DNA of 64,000 nucleotides from Streptomyces lydicus (GTDB lineage Bacteria; Actinomycetota; Actinomycetes; Streptomycetales; Streptomycetaceae), in contig NZ_CP017157.1 in assembly GCF_001729485.1 (NCBI RefSeq), positions 1,054,001 through 1,118,000 on the forward strand. The letters run 5' to 3'. Under the pieces are notes generated by a model that made no database searches, was not told the DNA's origin, and saw only the letters and a list, made by a program, of their open reading frames with translations. Each line of letters starts with the position of its first letter. The first letter of the stretch is position 1. Of the stretch, positions 45,030-53,872 are shown piece after piece. A program made the translations under genes and the position numbers.

Positions 45030-45764
45030 ATGAGCACCGAGCAGCCCGGCAATGGCTCCTCTCGCAACAACGCACCGCAGGGCGGCGACCCGGGCGGGAC
45101 CCCGCCGCCCCCGCCGCCCCCGCCCGGAGGCGGCACCCCGCCGCCCCCGCCGCCCCCCGGGGGCACCCCGCCTCCGGGCGGAACCCCGCCGCCCGGCTAC
45201 GGAGGAGGGCCGTACGGCGGCACCCCGTACGCCGGTGACCCCTACGGCGGGCAGTACGGGGCGGCCGATCCGTTGGCCGGCATGCCGCCGCTGGCCAACC
45301 GCGGCCGGCGGCTGGTGGCGCGCATCATCGACGCCATCCTGATCGGCGTGCCGGTGTCCGTGATCATGACCGTGATCGTCGGCGGCGTGGACTACTTCAG
45401 CACCAGCAGCGTCGAGGCCGGCAAGCAGTCGACGGTCTCCGGCGTCACGATGCTCGCGTACCTGATCTACGAAGGGGTGATGCTCGCGAAGCGGGGGCAG
45501 ACCGTCGGCAAGATGGCGATGAAGATCCGCGTCGCGATGCTCTCGAACGGCTCGATCCCGACCGCCCAGGCGGCCTGGATCCGGGCCGCGGTCTACACGC
45601 TGCCGGAGATCGTGCCGTGCTGCGGTTTCATCTTCTGGCTGGTCAACGTCCTGTGGTGCACCTGGGACCAGCCCTACCGGCAGTGTCTGCACGACAAGGC
45701 GGCGAAGACCGTCGTGGTCTCCACGGAAACCGCCCCGGCGGGCGGCATGCCCCCGACGGCCTGA
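45030..45764 (+). CDS. RDD-family membrane protein with poly-Pro N-terminus
   Basis: 244 residues. The first 85 residues are Pro/Gly/Tyr repeats (poly-Pro runs of 7-8, then GGTPPPGG and PYGGTPYAGDPYGG), followed by an RDD domain with ARIIDAILIGVPV, KRGQTVGKMAMKIRV and CLHDKAAKTVVV. It has three or four membrane helices. It is a paralogue of the preceding gene and probably arose by tandem duplication with divergence of the linker. No ribosome site is obvious. Confidence 0.83.
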   Translation: MSTEQPGNGSSRNNAPQGGDPGGTPPPPPPPPGGGTPPPPPPPGGTPPPGGTPPPGYGGGPYGGTPYAGDPYGGQYGAADPLAGMPPLANRGRRLVARIIDAILIGVPVSVIMTVIVGGVDYFSTSSVEAGKQSTVSGVTMLAYLIYEGVMLAKRGQTVGKMAMKIRVAMLSNGSIPTAQAAWIRAAVYTLPEIVPCCGFIFWLVNVLWCTWDQPYRQCLHDKAAKTVVVSTETAPAGGMPPTA

Positions 45765-45843
45765 CGCCCCCGGCGGTACGGCGACGCCCGCGACGCGACG
45801 TGCTCGGCGGTGCGACGTGCTCAGCGGTGCGGTGACGCAGTCC

Positions 45844-46194
45844 TCAGCGTGAGTGCTCGCCGACCCGGGCCTCGGCCGCCGCGGCCCGCCCGGTCAGGCG
45901 GCGCCGCGCCACCCCCTCGTACGGCGCCGGTGCCGGACGCGCCGGCGCCGGCACGGCCGTCAACGGCGCGGGGGCGTCCGTGGATTCGGCCCGGACGACG
46001 TGCCGGCGGACCACCCGCGACACCCCGGGTACCGGCGCCGTCATGGCGACCAGCAGGCCGAGCCCGAGCCCCGCGAGGGCGATGACCGCGACCCCGATCC
46101 CGGTCTGCGTCTGGGACAGCAGCAGCATCGCGAGGGTGGAGAGAAAGACGGTGGCCGAACCGTAGACGAGCTGGGTGGCAGTCGGACGAGGCAT
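45844..46194 (-). CDS. Small membrane protein with two helices
   Basis: 116 residues, not recognised. Two membrane helices (about 8-26 and 32-53) form a hairpin, followed by a cytosolic tail rich in Ala, Pro and Arg. There is no conserved motif I can name. ATG 46194; the upstream region has GAGGACGGA. It is convergent with the RDD gene. Confidence 0.6.
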   Translation of the reverse strand: MPRPTATQLVYGSATVFLSTLAMLLLSQTQTGIGVAVIALAGLGLGLLVAMTAPVPGVSRVVRRHVVRAESTDAPAPLTAVPAPARPAPAPYEGVARRRLTGRAAAAEARVGEHSR

Positions 46195-46650
46195 GGCGGA
46201 ATCCGTCCTCGGAGGGTCGGCAGGAGATGTCGGTCAAGGGCGCGCCATCACACGAGCCTACGGTCCTTATTGCCCGAGCGGAACGCCAAGTAAGCGTGAC
46301 CTAACCCACGGGGCGGGAGCACAGGGGGCGCACAACACCGCGCGCGTTCGAACACGCGCTGGTGTCATGGCTGTTCGGGCGGGGGCGCATGCCCGGCAGG
46401 CATATACGCCCGGTCCCTGCCCCGCCGTCGGAGCGGACTTCCGCGGCCCCGCCCCGCGCCCTCTCCCCGCCGCCTCATCGGCCATTCTTCGGGCTCTCTT
46501 CAGGCCGGGTTCCCCTGTCCGATAGCCGCAATTCGCGGACCGGGTAACGTACTTCGCTGACGTGACCAAGTCAAGACCTGTCTTTTTCACCGTACTTCCG
46601 GTCGAATGCCCTCGAACAGTGACCGTGTTCGAAGGGGAGGACAGCGCCAA
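46195..46650. other. Intergenic region before the M6 protease, with a short dyad
   Basis: 456 bp. TCGAACA (46612-46618) and TGTTCGA (46626-46632) form a perfect inverted repeat directly before the ribosome site GGGGAGG, so a hairpin or bound protein could block initiation. TAACGT near 46545 is a possible -10. No gene is visible. Confidence 0.4.
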
Positions 46651-49041
46651 GTGAGAGACCACAGACGGGTGTTCAGATCGGCCGCCCTGGCCACGGCGAT
46701 CGCCGCGATCGGGGCGGCCGCTTTGTCGTCGGGGGTGGCCACGGCCGATGCGCCGGGGCCCTCGCCGGTAGCCAAGCGCCACGACCCGGCCCCCGAGCGG
46801 GCCGTGGACCACGACCTCAAGGGTCCGTTCAGCGAGCAGCAGGCGGCCGAGCGCAAGGAAGCGCTCCAGCAGGTCATCTCCGGTGACGCCAAGGCGACCG
46901 ACCGGGGCGGCTCCAAGGTCGTCAAGCTCGGCAAGAGCAAGTACGTCGAGCTGGCCCGGCAGAAGACCGACAAGATCTTCACCATCCTCGTGGACTTCGG
47001 CGACAAGGTCGACGACACCACGATGTTCGACCCGGACGGCGACGGCCCCAAGCCCCCGGTCAAGAAGTACGGCGGCGACCCCGGCCCGGCGCACAACCGG
47101 ATAGCCCAGCCGGACCGTGCCAAGGACAACAGCACGGCCTGGCAGAAGGACTTCAACCGGCAGCACTTCCAGGACCTCTACTTCTCCCACGACCGGAAGA
47201 AGCAGTCGCTCGCCAAGTACTACGAGAAGCAGTCCTCGGGCCGCTACTCGGTCAACGGCGAGGTCTCCGACTGGGTCAAGGTCGACTGGAACGAGGCCCG
47301 CTACGGTTCCAACTACTGCGGCCAGACCAACTGCGCCAACGCCTGGGACCTGATCCGCGACGGCGTCAACCAGTGGGCCAAGGACCAGAAGGCCCAGGGC
47401 CGCACCGACGCCCAGATCAAGGCCGACCTCGCCAAGTACGACCAGTGGGACCGCTACGACCACGACGGCGACGGCAACTTCAACGAGCCCGACGGCTACA
47501 TCGACCACTTCCAGATCGTGCACGCCGGCGAGGACGAGTCCGCCGGCGGCGGTGTCCAGAAGACCAACGCCATCTGGGCGCACCGCTGGTACGCGTACGG
47601 CACCGACGCCGGCAAGACCGGCCCCACCGCCAACAAGGCCGGCGGCACCCAGATCGGCGACACCGGCATCTGGGTCGGTGACTACACCATGCAGCCGGAG
47701 AACGGCGGCCTCGGCGTCTTCGCCCACGAGTACGGCCACGACCTCGGCCTGCCGGACGAGTACGACACCACCGGCACCGGCGAGTCCTCCGTCGACTTCT
47801 GGTCGCTGATGTCGGGCGGCTCCTGGCTCGGCACCGGCAAGGACGCCATCGGCGACCTGCCCGGCGACATGAGCGCCTGGGACAAGCTGCAGCTGGGCTG
47901 GCTCAACTACGCCAAGGCCAAGGCGGCGACGAAGTCCACGCACAAGCTGGGCGTCGCCGAGTACAACACCAGGAACAAGCAGGCGGTGGTCGTCGAACTG
48001 CCCGCCAAGGCCGTCAAGACCGACGTCGTCGTGCCCGCCGAAGGCTCCAAGCAGTGGTGGAGCGGCATGGGCGACGACCTCAAGAACACCCTCACCCGTC
48101 CCGTCGACCTCACCGGCAAGGCCAAGGCGGCGCTGACGCTCAAGGGCTGGTGGGACATCGAGAAGGACTACGACTACCTCTACGCCGAGGTCTCCACCGA
48201 CGGCGGCGCCAACTGGACCGCGCTGGACGGCACCGCGAACGGCAAGGCCATCCCGCGCGACGGCAGCGACAAGCCCGCCCTGACCGGCACCGTCGCCGCC
48301 TACCAGGACCTCACCTACCCGCTGGACGCCTACGCGGGCAAGAAGATCGACCTGCGCTTCCGCTACCAGACCGACGGCGGCGCCGCCCAGAAGGGCTTCG
48401 CGGCCGACACCGTGAGCGTCGTCGCCGACGGCAAGCCGCTGTTCAGCGACAACGCCGAGGGTGACGACAACGGCTGGACCAGCAAGGGCTTCTCGCGCAT
48501 CGGCGCGTCCTTCACCAAGGACTACCCGCAGTACTACATCGCCGAGAACCGCCAGTACGTGTCGTACGACAAGACCCTCAAGGTCGGCCCGTACAACTTC
48601 GGCTGGACCACCGCCAAGCCGAGCTGGGTGGAGCACTTCCCGTACCAGAACGGTGTGCTGATCTGGCTGTGGGACACCTCGCAGGCCGACAACAACGTCG
48701 GCCAGCACCCCGGCCACGGGCTGATCCTCCCGGTCGACGCGCACCCGAAGGCCGAGCACTGGGCGGACGGCAAGCTGATGCGCAACCGCTTCCAGTCCTA
48801 CGACTCGACCTTCACCCGCTTCCGGACCGACGCGCTGACGCTCCACCGGGACGGCAAGCCGGTCACGATCTCCTCGAAGAAGGGCGTGACGCTCTTCGAC
48901 GACCGGAACGGCGTCTACTACGACACGTCGAACCCGACCGGCGGTGTGATCGTTCCTGACACCAACACCCGGATCAAGATCACCAAGGAGGCCAGGGACG
49001 GCTCCTCGGTGACGGTCCAGGTCGGCCGCGCAGGTAAGTAA
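46651..49041 (+). CDS. Secreted immune inhibitor A-type metalloprotease (peptidase M6)
   Basis: 796 residues. A signal peptide (Arg-rich start, hydrophobic core 10-25, cleavage after ATADA at about 33) directs export. A propeptide precedes the catalytic domain, with the zinc motif HEYGHDLGLPDEYD (HExxHxxGxxxE-like, about residues 359-372) and a WSLMSGGSW loop. C-terminal beta-domains (about 470-700) include carbohydrate/MAM-like strands. GTG 46651 has GGGGAGG 10 nt upstream. The enzyme degrades extracellular proteins, probably during development or nutrient scavenging. Confidence 0.9.
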   Translation: MRDHRRVFRSAALATAIAAIGAAALSSGVATADAPGPSPVAKRHDPAPERAVDHDLKGPFSEQQAAERKEALQQVISGDAKATDRGGSKVVKLGKSKYVELARQKTDKIFTILVDFGDKVDDTTMFDPDGDGPKPPVKKYGGDPGPAHNRIAQPDRAKDNSTAWQKDFNRQHFQDLYFSHDRKKQSLAKYYEKQSSGRYSVNGEVSDWVKVDWNEARYGSNYCGQTNCANAWDLIRDGVNQWAKDQKAQGRTDAQIKADLAKYDQWDRYDHDGDGNFNEPDGYIDHFQIVHAGEDESAGGGVQKTNAIWAHRWYAYGTDAGKTGPTANKAGGTQIGDTGIWVGDYTMQPENGGLGVFAHEYGHDLGLPDEYDTTGTGESSVDFWSLMSGGSWLGTGKDAIGDLPGDMSAWDKLQLGWLNYAKAKAATKSTHKLGVAEYNTRNKQAVVVELPAKAVKTDVVVPAEGSKQWWSGMGDDLKNTLTRPVDLTGKAKAALTLKGWWDIEKDYDYLYAEVSTDGGANWTALDGTANGKAIPRDGSDKPALTGTVAAYQDLTYPLDAYAGKKIDLRFRYQTDGGAAQKGFAADTVSVVADGKPLFSDNAEGDDNGWTSKGFSRIGASFTKDYPQYYIAENRQYVSYDKTLKVGPYNFGWTTAKPSWVEHFPYQNGVLIWLWDTSQADNNVGQHPGHGLILPVDAHPKAEHWADGKLMRNRFQSYDSTFTRFRTDALTLHRDGKPVTISSKKGVTLFDDRNGVYYDTSNPTGGVIVPDTNTRIKITKEARDGSSVTVQVGRAGK

Positions 49042-49060
49042 AAGATAAAAGCTGCAGGTC

Positions 49061-49110
49061 AAACGCGGATCGGCCGTTGCCCCCTAGCGGGCAGCGGCCG
49101 ATTCGCGTTT
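49061..49110 (+). terminator. Terminator of the M6 protease gene
   Basis: A long imperfect hairpin: AAACGCG...CGGCCG...TGCCC pairs with GGGCA...CGGCCG...CGCGTTT, with single mismatches. Confidence 0.7.
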
Positions 49111-49158
49111 AGATGCGTCCTGAAGTTCCTTGTTGACGCCAAGTCTCACGGGGGAGAA

Positions 49159-49647
49159 ATGACCATGACTCGTGGCGGCTTCATCAGGCTTCCTGGCGGA
49201 AGCGTGGTGGTCGCCCTCTCACTGCCCAGACCGCCCCACGGGGCGCGGTCCGGACCGTACGACTGCGGCTGCCGGGTCCGGATCCTGGTGCACGCCGTGA
49301 ACCGCCAGCGCGCCCTGACCAGGCTGCGCAACCTCGGCCTGCGCTCCGTCTACCTGCGCGGCAACAGCCAGCCGCCCACCCCGGACGAGGTCACGGCGGT
49401 CCTGCACCACCCGGACGGCCTGGTCTGGCGCGAGGCCCCCGACGACGACACGGAGTCCTGGCACCCCATACGGGCCCTCTGGCGCGTCAACAAGGCCCGC
49501 GCCGGCACCGCCGCCCGCACCGCCGTCCCCCCGGCGGACCTGCCCACCCGCCCCCCGGACCTGCAGGGCGCACCGACCGGGGCCGGGCGCGGCGCCGGCC
49601 CGACCGGTCCCGTCGGCCCGGTCGAGGAACGCGACCGCGCGGCCTGA
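49159..49647 (+). CDS. Conserved hypothetical protein
   Basis: 162 residues, not recognised. The first 110 residues look folded (IRLPGGSVVVALSLPRPP, RVRILVHAVNRQRALTRLRNLG split by helices, VYLRGNSQPPTPDEVTAVLHHPDG, then WHPIRALWR), and the C-terminal 50 are Pro/Gly/Ala-rich and disordered. No signal peptide. GGGGGAGAA lies just before two candidate starts, ATG 49159 and ATG 49165. It follows the protease but has its own strong ribosome site. Confidence 0.65.
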   Translation: MTMTRGGFIRLPGGSVVVALSLPRPPHGARSGPYDCGCRVRILVHAVNRQRALTRLRNLGLRSVYLRGNSQPPTPDEVTAVLHHPDGLVWREAPDDDTESWHPIRALWRVNKARAGTAARTAVPPADLPTRPPDLQGAPTGAGRGAGPTGPVGPVEERDRAA

Positions 49648-49691
49648 GCGCGCGGCCGCGGCCGTCGCGGGACGACGGACGCGGCGAGACC

Positions 49692-49716
49692 GCAGGGCCC
49701 GGTTTCCGGGCCCTGC
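49692..49716 (+). terminator. Perfect 11-bp hairpin terminator
   Basis: Arms 49692-49702 and 49706-49716, loop TTT, 45 bp after the hypothetical gene. Confidence 0.65.
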
Positions 49717-49734
49717 AGCCTCCGTTTGCTGCTT

Positions 49735-49890
49735 GGCTCTCGGGGGGTCGCCCGGCTCTTGGGGTTGGCTCGGCTCTTGGGGGTCGCCCGGCCCTAGGGG
49801 GTTCGCTCGGCTCTCAGGGTTCGCCCAGCCGTCGGGGGCGTTCGGCCCTCACGGCCGGGCGGGCGGGGGCACGGCCGGGCGGGCGGGGGG
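49735..49890. repeat. Degenerate short tandem repeats
   Basis: Five or six diverged units of 17-19 bp of the form GGCTCTnGGGGGTCGCCC (49735-49843) are followed by two near-identical 20-bp units (49851-49870, 49871-49890). They fill the gap between the hypothetical gene and pncA. Confidence 0.6.
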
Positions 49891-49968
49891 CGGCCGGGCA
49901 TATGGGGAGGCCGCTCCCGTACGCGCGCCTCAGCCGCTCGCCTCAGCCACTTGCCTCAGCCGTGCGCG

Positions 49969-50565
49969 TCAGCCACTCATGACCACCGGCTTGCCGGTCA
50001 GCTCGGCGCCGGCCGCCCGCAGCTCCTCCAGCGCCCGCTCCGTGGTGTGCGGGAGCACGCCGGCCGTCAGGTCGAGCAGGACGTGCGTCCGCAGCCCGGC
50101 CCGCAGGGCGTCCAGCGCGGTGGCGCGCACGCAGTGATCGGTGGCGATGCCGACCACGTCGACCTCGGTGACGCCGTGCTGCCGCAGCCAGTCCGCGAGC
50201 GGGGTGCCGTTCTCGTCCGCGCCCTCGAAGCCGCTGTACGCGCCGCTGTGGGCCCCCTTGTCGAAGACCGCGTCGATCGCCCCGGAGGCGAGGGCCGGGG
50301 CGAAATTGGGGTGGAATCCGCTGCCCTCCGTCCCGGCGACGCAGTGCACCGGCCAGGTGTGCTCGTAGTCGGGGGTCTCGGAAAAGTGGTCGCCGGGGTC
50401 GATGTGGTGGTCCCGGGTGGCCACGACGTGGCGGTAGCACCCGCCGGCCGTCTGCCCGATCAGATCGGTGATGGCCGCCGCGACATCCGCGCCCCCCGCC
50501 ACCGCGAGGCTGCCGCCCTCGCAGAAGTCGTTCTGTACGTCAACGACGATCAATGCCCGGTGCAT
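49969..50565 (-). CDS. pncA: Nicotinamidase (isochorismatase family)
   Basis: 198 residues. The catalytic triad Asp9 (VVDVQNDF), Lys103 (FDKGAHSG) and Cys145 (ATDHCVRATALDA) is complete, and metal ligands fall in DHHIDPGDHF. It deamidates nicotinamide to nicotinate, which the nearby PncB activates. ATG 50565. It reads in the same direction as pncB, which lies upstream across a 526-bp gap. Confidence 0.92.
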   Translation of the reverse strand: MHRALIVVDVQNDFCEGGSLAVAGGADVAAAITDLIGQTAGGCYRHVVATRDHHIDPGDHFSETPDYEHTWPVHCVAGTEGSGFHPNFAPALASGAIDAVFDKGAHSGAYSGFEGADENGTPLADWLRQHGVTEVDVVGIATDHCVRATALDALRAGLRTHVLLDLTAGVLPHTTERALEELRAAGAELTGKPVVMSG

Positions 50566-51091
50566 GGTGCGTGCCTTCCGGCTGGGAATCGGGTCCGGCT
50601 GAGAGCGGCCCGCCCGCCAGGAGCGAGGCCCGGGAGACGGGGCCCGCCGGGGCGGGGGAGCGGCGCGGAGCGGCGGATCGGTGGGGTCGCGGAGTGGTGG
50701 TGTGACCGAGGGTAGCCACTGCAGGGTGATTGCGGGAGTCTCCCACCACACCCCAGGATCGTCACTACGAAGAGTAATGAACCCATGGAACTAATAACTC
50801 TCCGTAATCGTTGCCGAAAGTAGGAAGGAGGCGCACCCGGCACCCCGCAAGGCCCCACCCCCGACAACCGCGGAGCCCCCCGGCACGCCGCAAGGCCCCA
50901 CCTCCGACAACCGCGGAGCCTCACCCCCGGCAAACGTCGTGGCCCCGCCGCACCTTCAAGTGAACCCGCGGTACCCCGTGCGCCGCACCCTGCCCCGCCC
51001 CCCCGAAGCCCTTCCCGGACGCCCCGGTCTAACGACCTACCGAAGCTCTCCCCGGACGCCCCCTACGTAAAGCCCCGACCCTCAGAGCCCC
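50566..51091. other. Intergenic region between pncA and pncB with a 43-bp direct repeat
   Basis: Units 50839-50881 and 50882-50924 are adjacent near-identical 43-bp copies containing CCGACAACCGCGGAGCC. A short AT-rich stretch (about 50765-50820) upstream of pncA probably holds its promoter. No gene is supported here. Confidence 0.5.
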
Positions 51092-52420
51092 TCAGACGAA
51101 CTCCGTGGGCAGTACCGGCTCCCCGCGCGAGAGCTGGGTCGCCGAGAGCGGGAGGCCGCCGCGGGCGGCGAAGTGCCGGTCGCGGGCGGCGTCCAGCGGT
51201 TCGCGGGCCACCACCGTGCCGCCGCGCACCAGCGGCACCTGCAGCTGGTGGTCGGTCAGCTCCGGGGGGACCGGGCCGGTGCCGACGACCTCGGCCTCCG
51301 CGACGCCGTGCTCGTCGGGCCGGCGGGCGGCCCACTTGCGACCGCCGGCGGAGGTCTTGGCGCCCATCGACTTCTTCGCGACCGGTCGCAGCGGGGCGTC
51401 CGGGGCGTCGCTGTCGGCCCGGGCGACCAGCTTGTAGACCATCGAGCAGGTCGGGTGGCCGCTGCCGGTGACCAGTTGGGTGCCGACGCCGTATGCGTCG
51501 ACGGGGGCGGCGGCCAGCGAGGCGATGGCGTACTCGTCAAGGTCGCTGGTCACGACGATCCTGGTCTTGGTGGCGCCCAGCTCGTCCAGCTGCTGGCGCA
51601 CCCGGTGGGCGATCAGCAGCAGATCGCCGGAGTCGATCCGTACGGCGCCCAGGTTCGGGCCGGCGACCTCCACGGCGGTGCGGACCGCCTCGGTGACGTC
51701 GAAGGTGTCCACGAGCAGGGTGGTGCCGCTGCCGAGGGTCTGGACCTGGGCGGTGAAGGCGTCCCGCTCGGTGTCGTGCAGCAGGGTGAAGGCGTGCGCG
51801 CTGGTGCCGACGGTGGGGATGTTGTAGCGGAAGCCGGCGGCCAGGTCGGAGGTGGTGTGGAAGCCGCCGACGTACGCGGCCCGGGAGGCCGCCACCGCCG
51901 CGAGTTCGTGGGTGCGGCGGGCGCCCATTTCCATCAGCGGGCGCTCGCCGGCCGCCACCGACATCCGGGAGGCGGCCGCGGCCACCGCGGAGTCGTGGTT
52001 GAGGATCGAGAGGATCACCGTCTCCAGGAGGACCGCCTCGGCGAAGGTGCCCTCGACCCGCATGATCGGCGAGCCGGGGAAGTAGACCTCGCCCTCCGGG
52101 TAGCCCCAGATGTCGCCGCGGAAGCGGAAGTCGGCCAGCCAGTCGAGCGTCGGCCCGTCGAGGATGGAGCGCTCGCGGAGGAAGCCGAGGATCGTCTCGT
52201 CGAAGTGGAAGTTCTCCACGGCGTCCAGCACCCGGCCGGTGCCGGCCACCACGCCGTAGCGGCGGCCCTCGGGGAGCCGGCGGGTGAAGACCTCGAAGAC
52301 CGAGCGCCGGTCGGCGGTGCCGGACCGCAACGCGGCCTGCAGCATGGTGAGTTCGTACTGGTCGGTGAAGAGCGCAGTCGACGGCACGGCCACCGGCAGC
52401 CCCAGGTCTGCTGTGTTCAT
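51092..52420 (-). CDS. pncB: Nicotinate phosphoribosyltransferase
   Basis: 442 residues. It joins nicotinate to PRPP to make nicotinate mononucleotide for NAD. Family features include FTDQYELTMLQAALRSG (about 16-33), FEVFTRRLPEGRRYGV, the phosphoribosyl-binding AVRIDSGDLLLIAHRVR region, VVTSDLDEYAI and GVGTQLVTGSGHPT. The start ATG 52420 has no real ribosome site; TAGCAT 7 nt upstream predicts a leaderless mRNA. Confidence 0.92.
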   Translation of the reverse strand: MNTADLGLPVAVPSTALFTDQYELTMLQAALRSGTADRRSVFEVFTRRLPEGRRYGVVAGTGRVLDAVENFHFDETILGFLRERSILDGPTLDWLADFRFRGDIWGYPEGEVYFPGSPIMRVEGTFAEAVLLETVILSILNHDSAVAAAASRMSVAAGERPLMEMGARRTHELAAVAASRAAYVGGFHTTSDLAAGFRYNIPTVGTSAHAFTLLHDTERDAFTAQVQTLGSGTTLLVDTFDVTEAVRTAVEVAGPNLGAVRIDSGDLLLIAHRVRQQLDELGATKTRIVVTSDLDEYAIASLAAAPVDAYGVGTQLVTGSGHPTCSMVYKLVARADSDAPDAPLRPVAKKSMGAKTSAGGRKWAARRPDEHGVAEAEVVGTGPVPPELTDHQLQVPLVRGGTVVAREPLDAARDRHFAARGGLPLSATQLSRGEPVLPTEFV

Positions 52421-52427
52421 GGGGGAG

Positions 52428-52433
52428 ATGCTA
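52428..52433 (-). promoter_or_regulatory. -10 box TAGCAT, leaderless promoter for pncB
   Basis: On the minus strand TAGCAT is followed by CTCCCCC and then the ATG, placing the transcription start at the initiation codon. Confidence 0.5.
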
Positions 52434-52439
52434 CCCCCA

Positions 52440-52462
52440 ATACTCGTCACTTTGACGATAGT
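52440..52462. promoter_or_regulatory. Palindromic operator candidate upstream of pncB (NrtR-like)
   Basis: CGTCA-CTT-TGACG is a perfect dyad, extended by TA on either side with one mismatch. It covers the -35 region of the pncB promoter. Its shape recalls NrtR sites in other actinobacteria, as I remember them; no nrtR gene is visible here. Confidence 0.45.
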
Positions 52463-52572
52463 GGCTCGGGCCGCCGGGGAGGTGCTCCGCGGCGACGGTG
52501 GGCGGCACGCCGACGCGGCCTGGGTGAGGGGCATTTGTGCGCCGCCCGCCCCCGGGTGGCAGCATGGGGCCT

Positions 52573-52926
52573 GTGAGCGCCCACCCGTCACCCACGATCA
52601 CGCTCCGGCCGCACCACTGCACGCTCAGTGTCCCGGTCGAGATCGAGCGTCCCGAGTCGAGCGAGGCTCCCTTCGAGGTCCCCGAACCCGACGTCCCGTG
52701 GGTCACGATCGTCCACAACGACCCCGTCAACCTCATGAGCTACGTCTCCTATGTCTTCCAGACGTACTTCGGCTACTCGAAGGACAAGGCGCACCAGCTG
52801 ATGCTCGACGTGCACCACAAGGGCCGCGCGGTGGTCTCCAGCGGCAGTCGCGAGGAAATGGAGCGGGACGTGCAGGCCATGCACGGCTACGGCCTGTGGG
52901 CGACCCTCCAGCAGGACCGCCGATGA
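52573..52926 (+). CDS. clpS: ATP-dependent Clp protease adaptor ClpS
   Basis: 117 residues. The core [20 protein letters not shown], then [35 protein letters not shown], is the ClpS fold, with the Asp/Asn and hydrophobic pocket that bind N-degron substrates and hand them to ClpC or ClpA. The N-terminus is extended compared with E. coli. GTG 52573 was chosen; ATG 52564 is in frame and equally possible. It overlaps the next gene by 4 nt. Confidence 0.9.
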   Translation: MSAHPSPTITLRPHHCTLSVPVEIERPESSEAPFEVPEPDVPWVTIVHNDPVNLMSYVSYVFQTYFGYSKDKAHQLMLDVHHKGRAVVSSGSREEMERDVQAMHGYGLWATLQQDRR

Positions 52927-53516
52927 CCGGGCACTTCGAACCGCTGCCGGACGGCGGCGCCGCCGTACCGCTCGACGAGGTCGAGATCTCCATCCTGCGG
53001 AGCCTCGCGGTCCAGCTGATCGAGCTGGTCGGGCCGGGCGAGGAGGGGTCGGACAGCGAGAGCGACGACCTGCTGGCCTCGGTGTTCAACGACGGCCCCA
53101 GCGAGCCGCCCGCGGACCCGGTCCTGGCCCGTCTCTTCCCGGACGCGTACGGCGGTCCCGACCTCGTGCCGGACGACGACGTGCGCGCCGCCTCCGCGGA
53201 GTTCCGCCGCTACACCGAGAACGACCTGCGCTCCCGCAAGCGCACGGACGCGCTGGCGCTGATCCGCGCGCTGGACACGCTCGCGCCGTCCGGCGGGGAG
53301 GCCGTGCTGCGGCTGAAGCCCGACGAGTGCCGGCAGTGGCTGGGGGCCCTCAACGACCTCCGGCTGGCCATCGGCACCCGTCTGGAGGTCACCGACGAGG
53401 AGGACGGGGGCGAGCTGCTGCGGCTGCCGGACAGTGATCCGCGCAAGCCGATGGTGATGGCCTACCTCTGGCTGGGCGGGCTCCAGGAGACCCTCGTCGA
53501 GTCGCTGACGGGCTGA
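52923..53516 (+). CDS. DUF2017 family protein
   Basis: 197 residues, translationally coupled to clpS (ATGA overlap). DUF2017 proteins are nearly always next to clpS in actinobacteria, so a shared role in proteolysis is inferred. The protein is acidic and helical, with segments [40 protein letters not shown] and [19 protein letters not shown]. No membrane helix. Confidence 0.85.
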   Translation: MTGHFEPLPDGGAAVPLDEVEISILRSLAVQLIELVGPGEEGSDSESDDLLASVFNDGPSEPPADPVLARLFPDAYGGPDLVPDDDVRAASAEFRRYTENDLRSRKRTDALALIRALDTLAPSGGEAVLRLKPDECRQWLGALNDLRLAIGTRLEVTDEEDGGELLRLPDSDPRKPMVMAYLWLGGLQETLVESLTG

Positions 53517-53872
53517 TTGACGGACCAAAGGCAGACATGTCCGGGCGTATCGCCCGGCCTGTCGGCGTGAAGTGTTCGCGCGGTGTTCGCTCAGCGGATG
53601 CTCAAATCCGGATAACGATCGCGTCACACCAGCCCATGTATTTCGCCGCCTTCTGCGTTGTTTGTCCGTATTTCCGGTTGGTGTGACGCAGGTCATCTCT
53701 AGGCGATCAAGGAAGCGCCGTGTTAAATGTTCACGACCTGCCGTGAGTGACGCCACCCCTGTCGCTGCGGGAGCGCTTAGCCGGCCGACCGTCGGCGTGC
53801 AGGAACTCCATCCGGGGGGATCGGGACCCGATCCGGACAGACCGGGTCGGTATGGAGAAAGGCGCACCACTC
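53517..53872. promoter_or_regulatory. Permease upstream region with a widely spaced 11-bp inverted repeat
   Basis: GCGTCACACCA (53621-53631) and TGGTGTGACGC (53679-53689) are perfect inverses 47 bp apart. They may be looped operator halves or the base of an RNA hairpin. TTAAAT near 53720 is a possible -10. No small gene is supported in this 356-bp gap. Confidence 0.4.

Noticed and set aside
46267..49062. A 931-residue minus-strand frame
   Set aside because: Antisense of the M6 protease, Val/Gly-rich without any domain.
49735..49890. CRISPR array
   Set aside because: Units are degenerate and directly adjacent, without unique spacers, and there are no cas genes.
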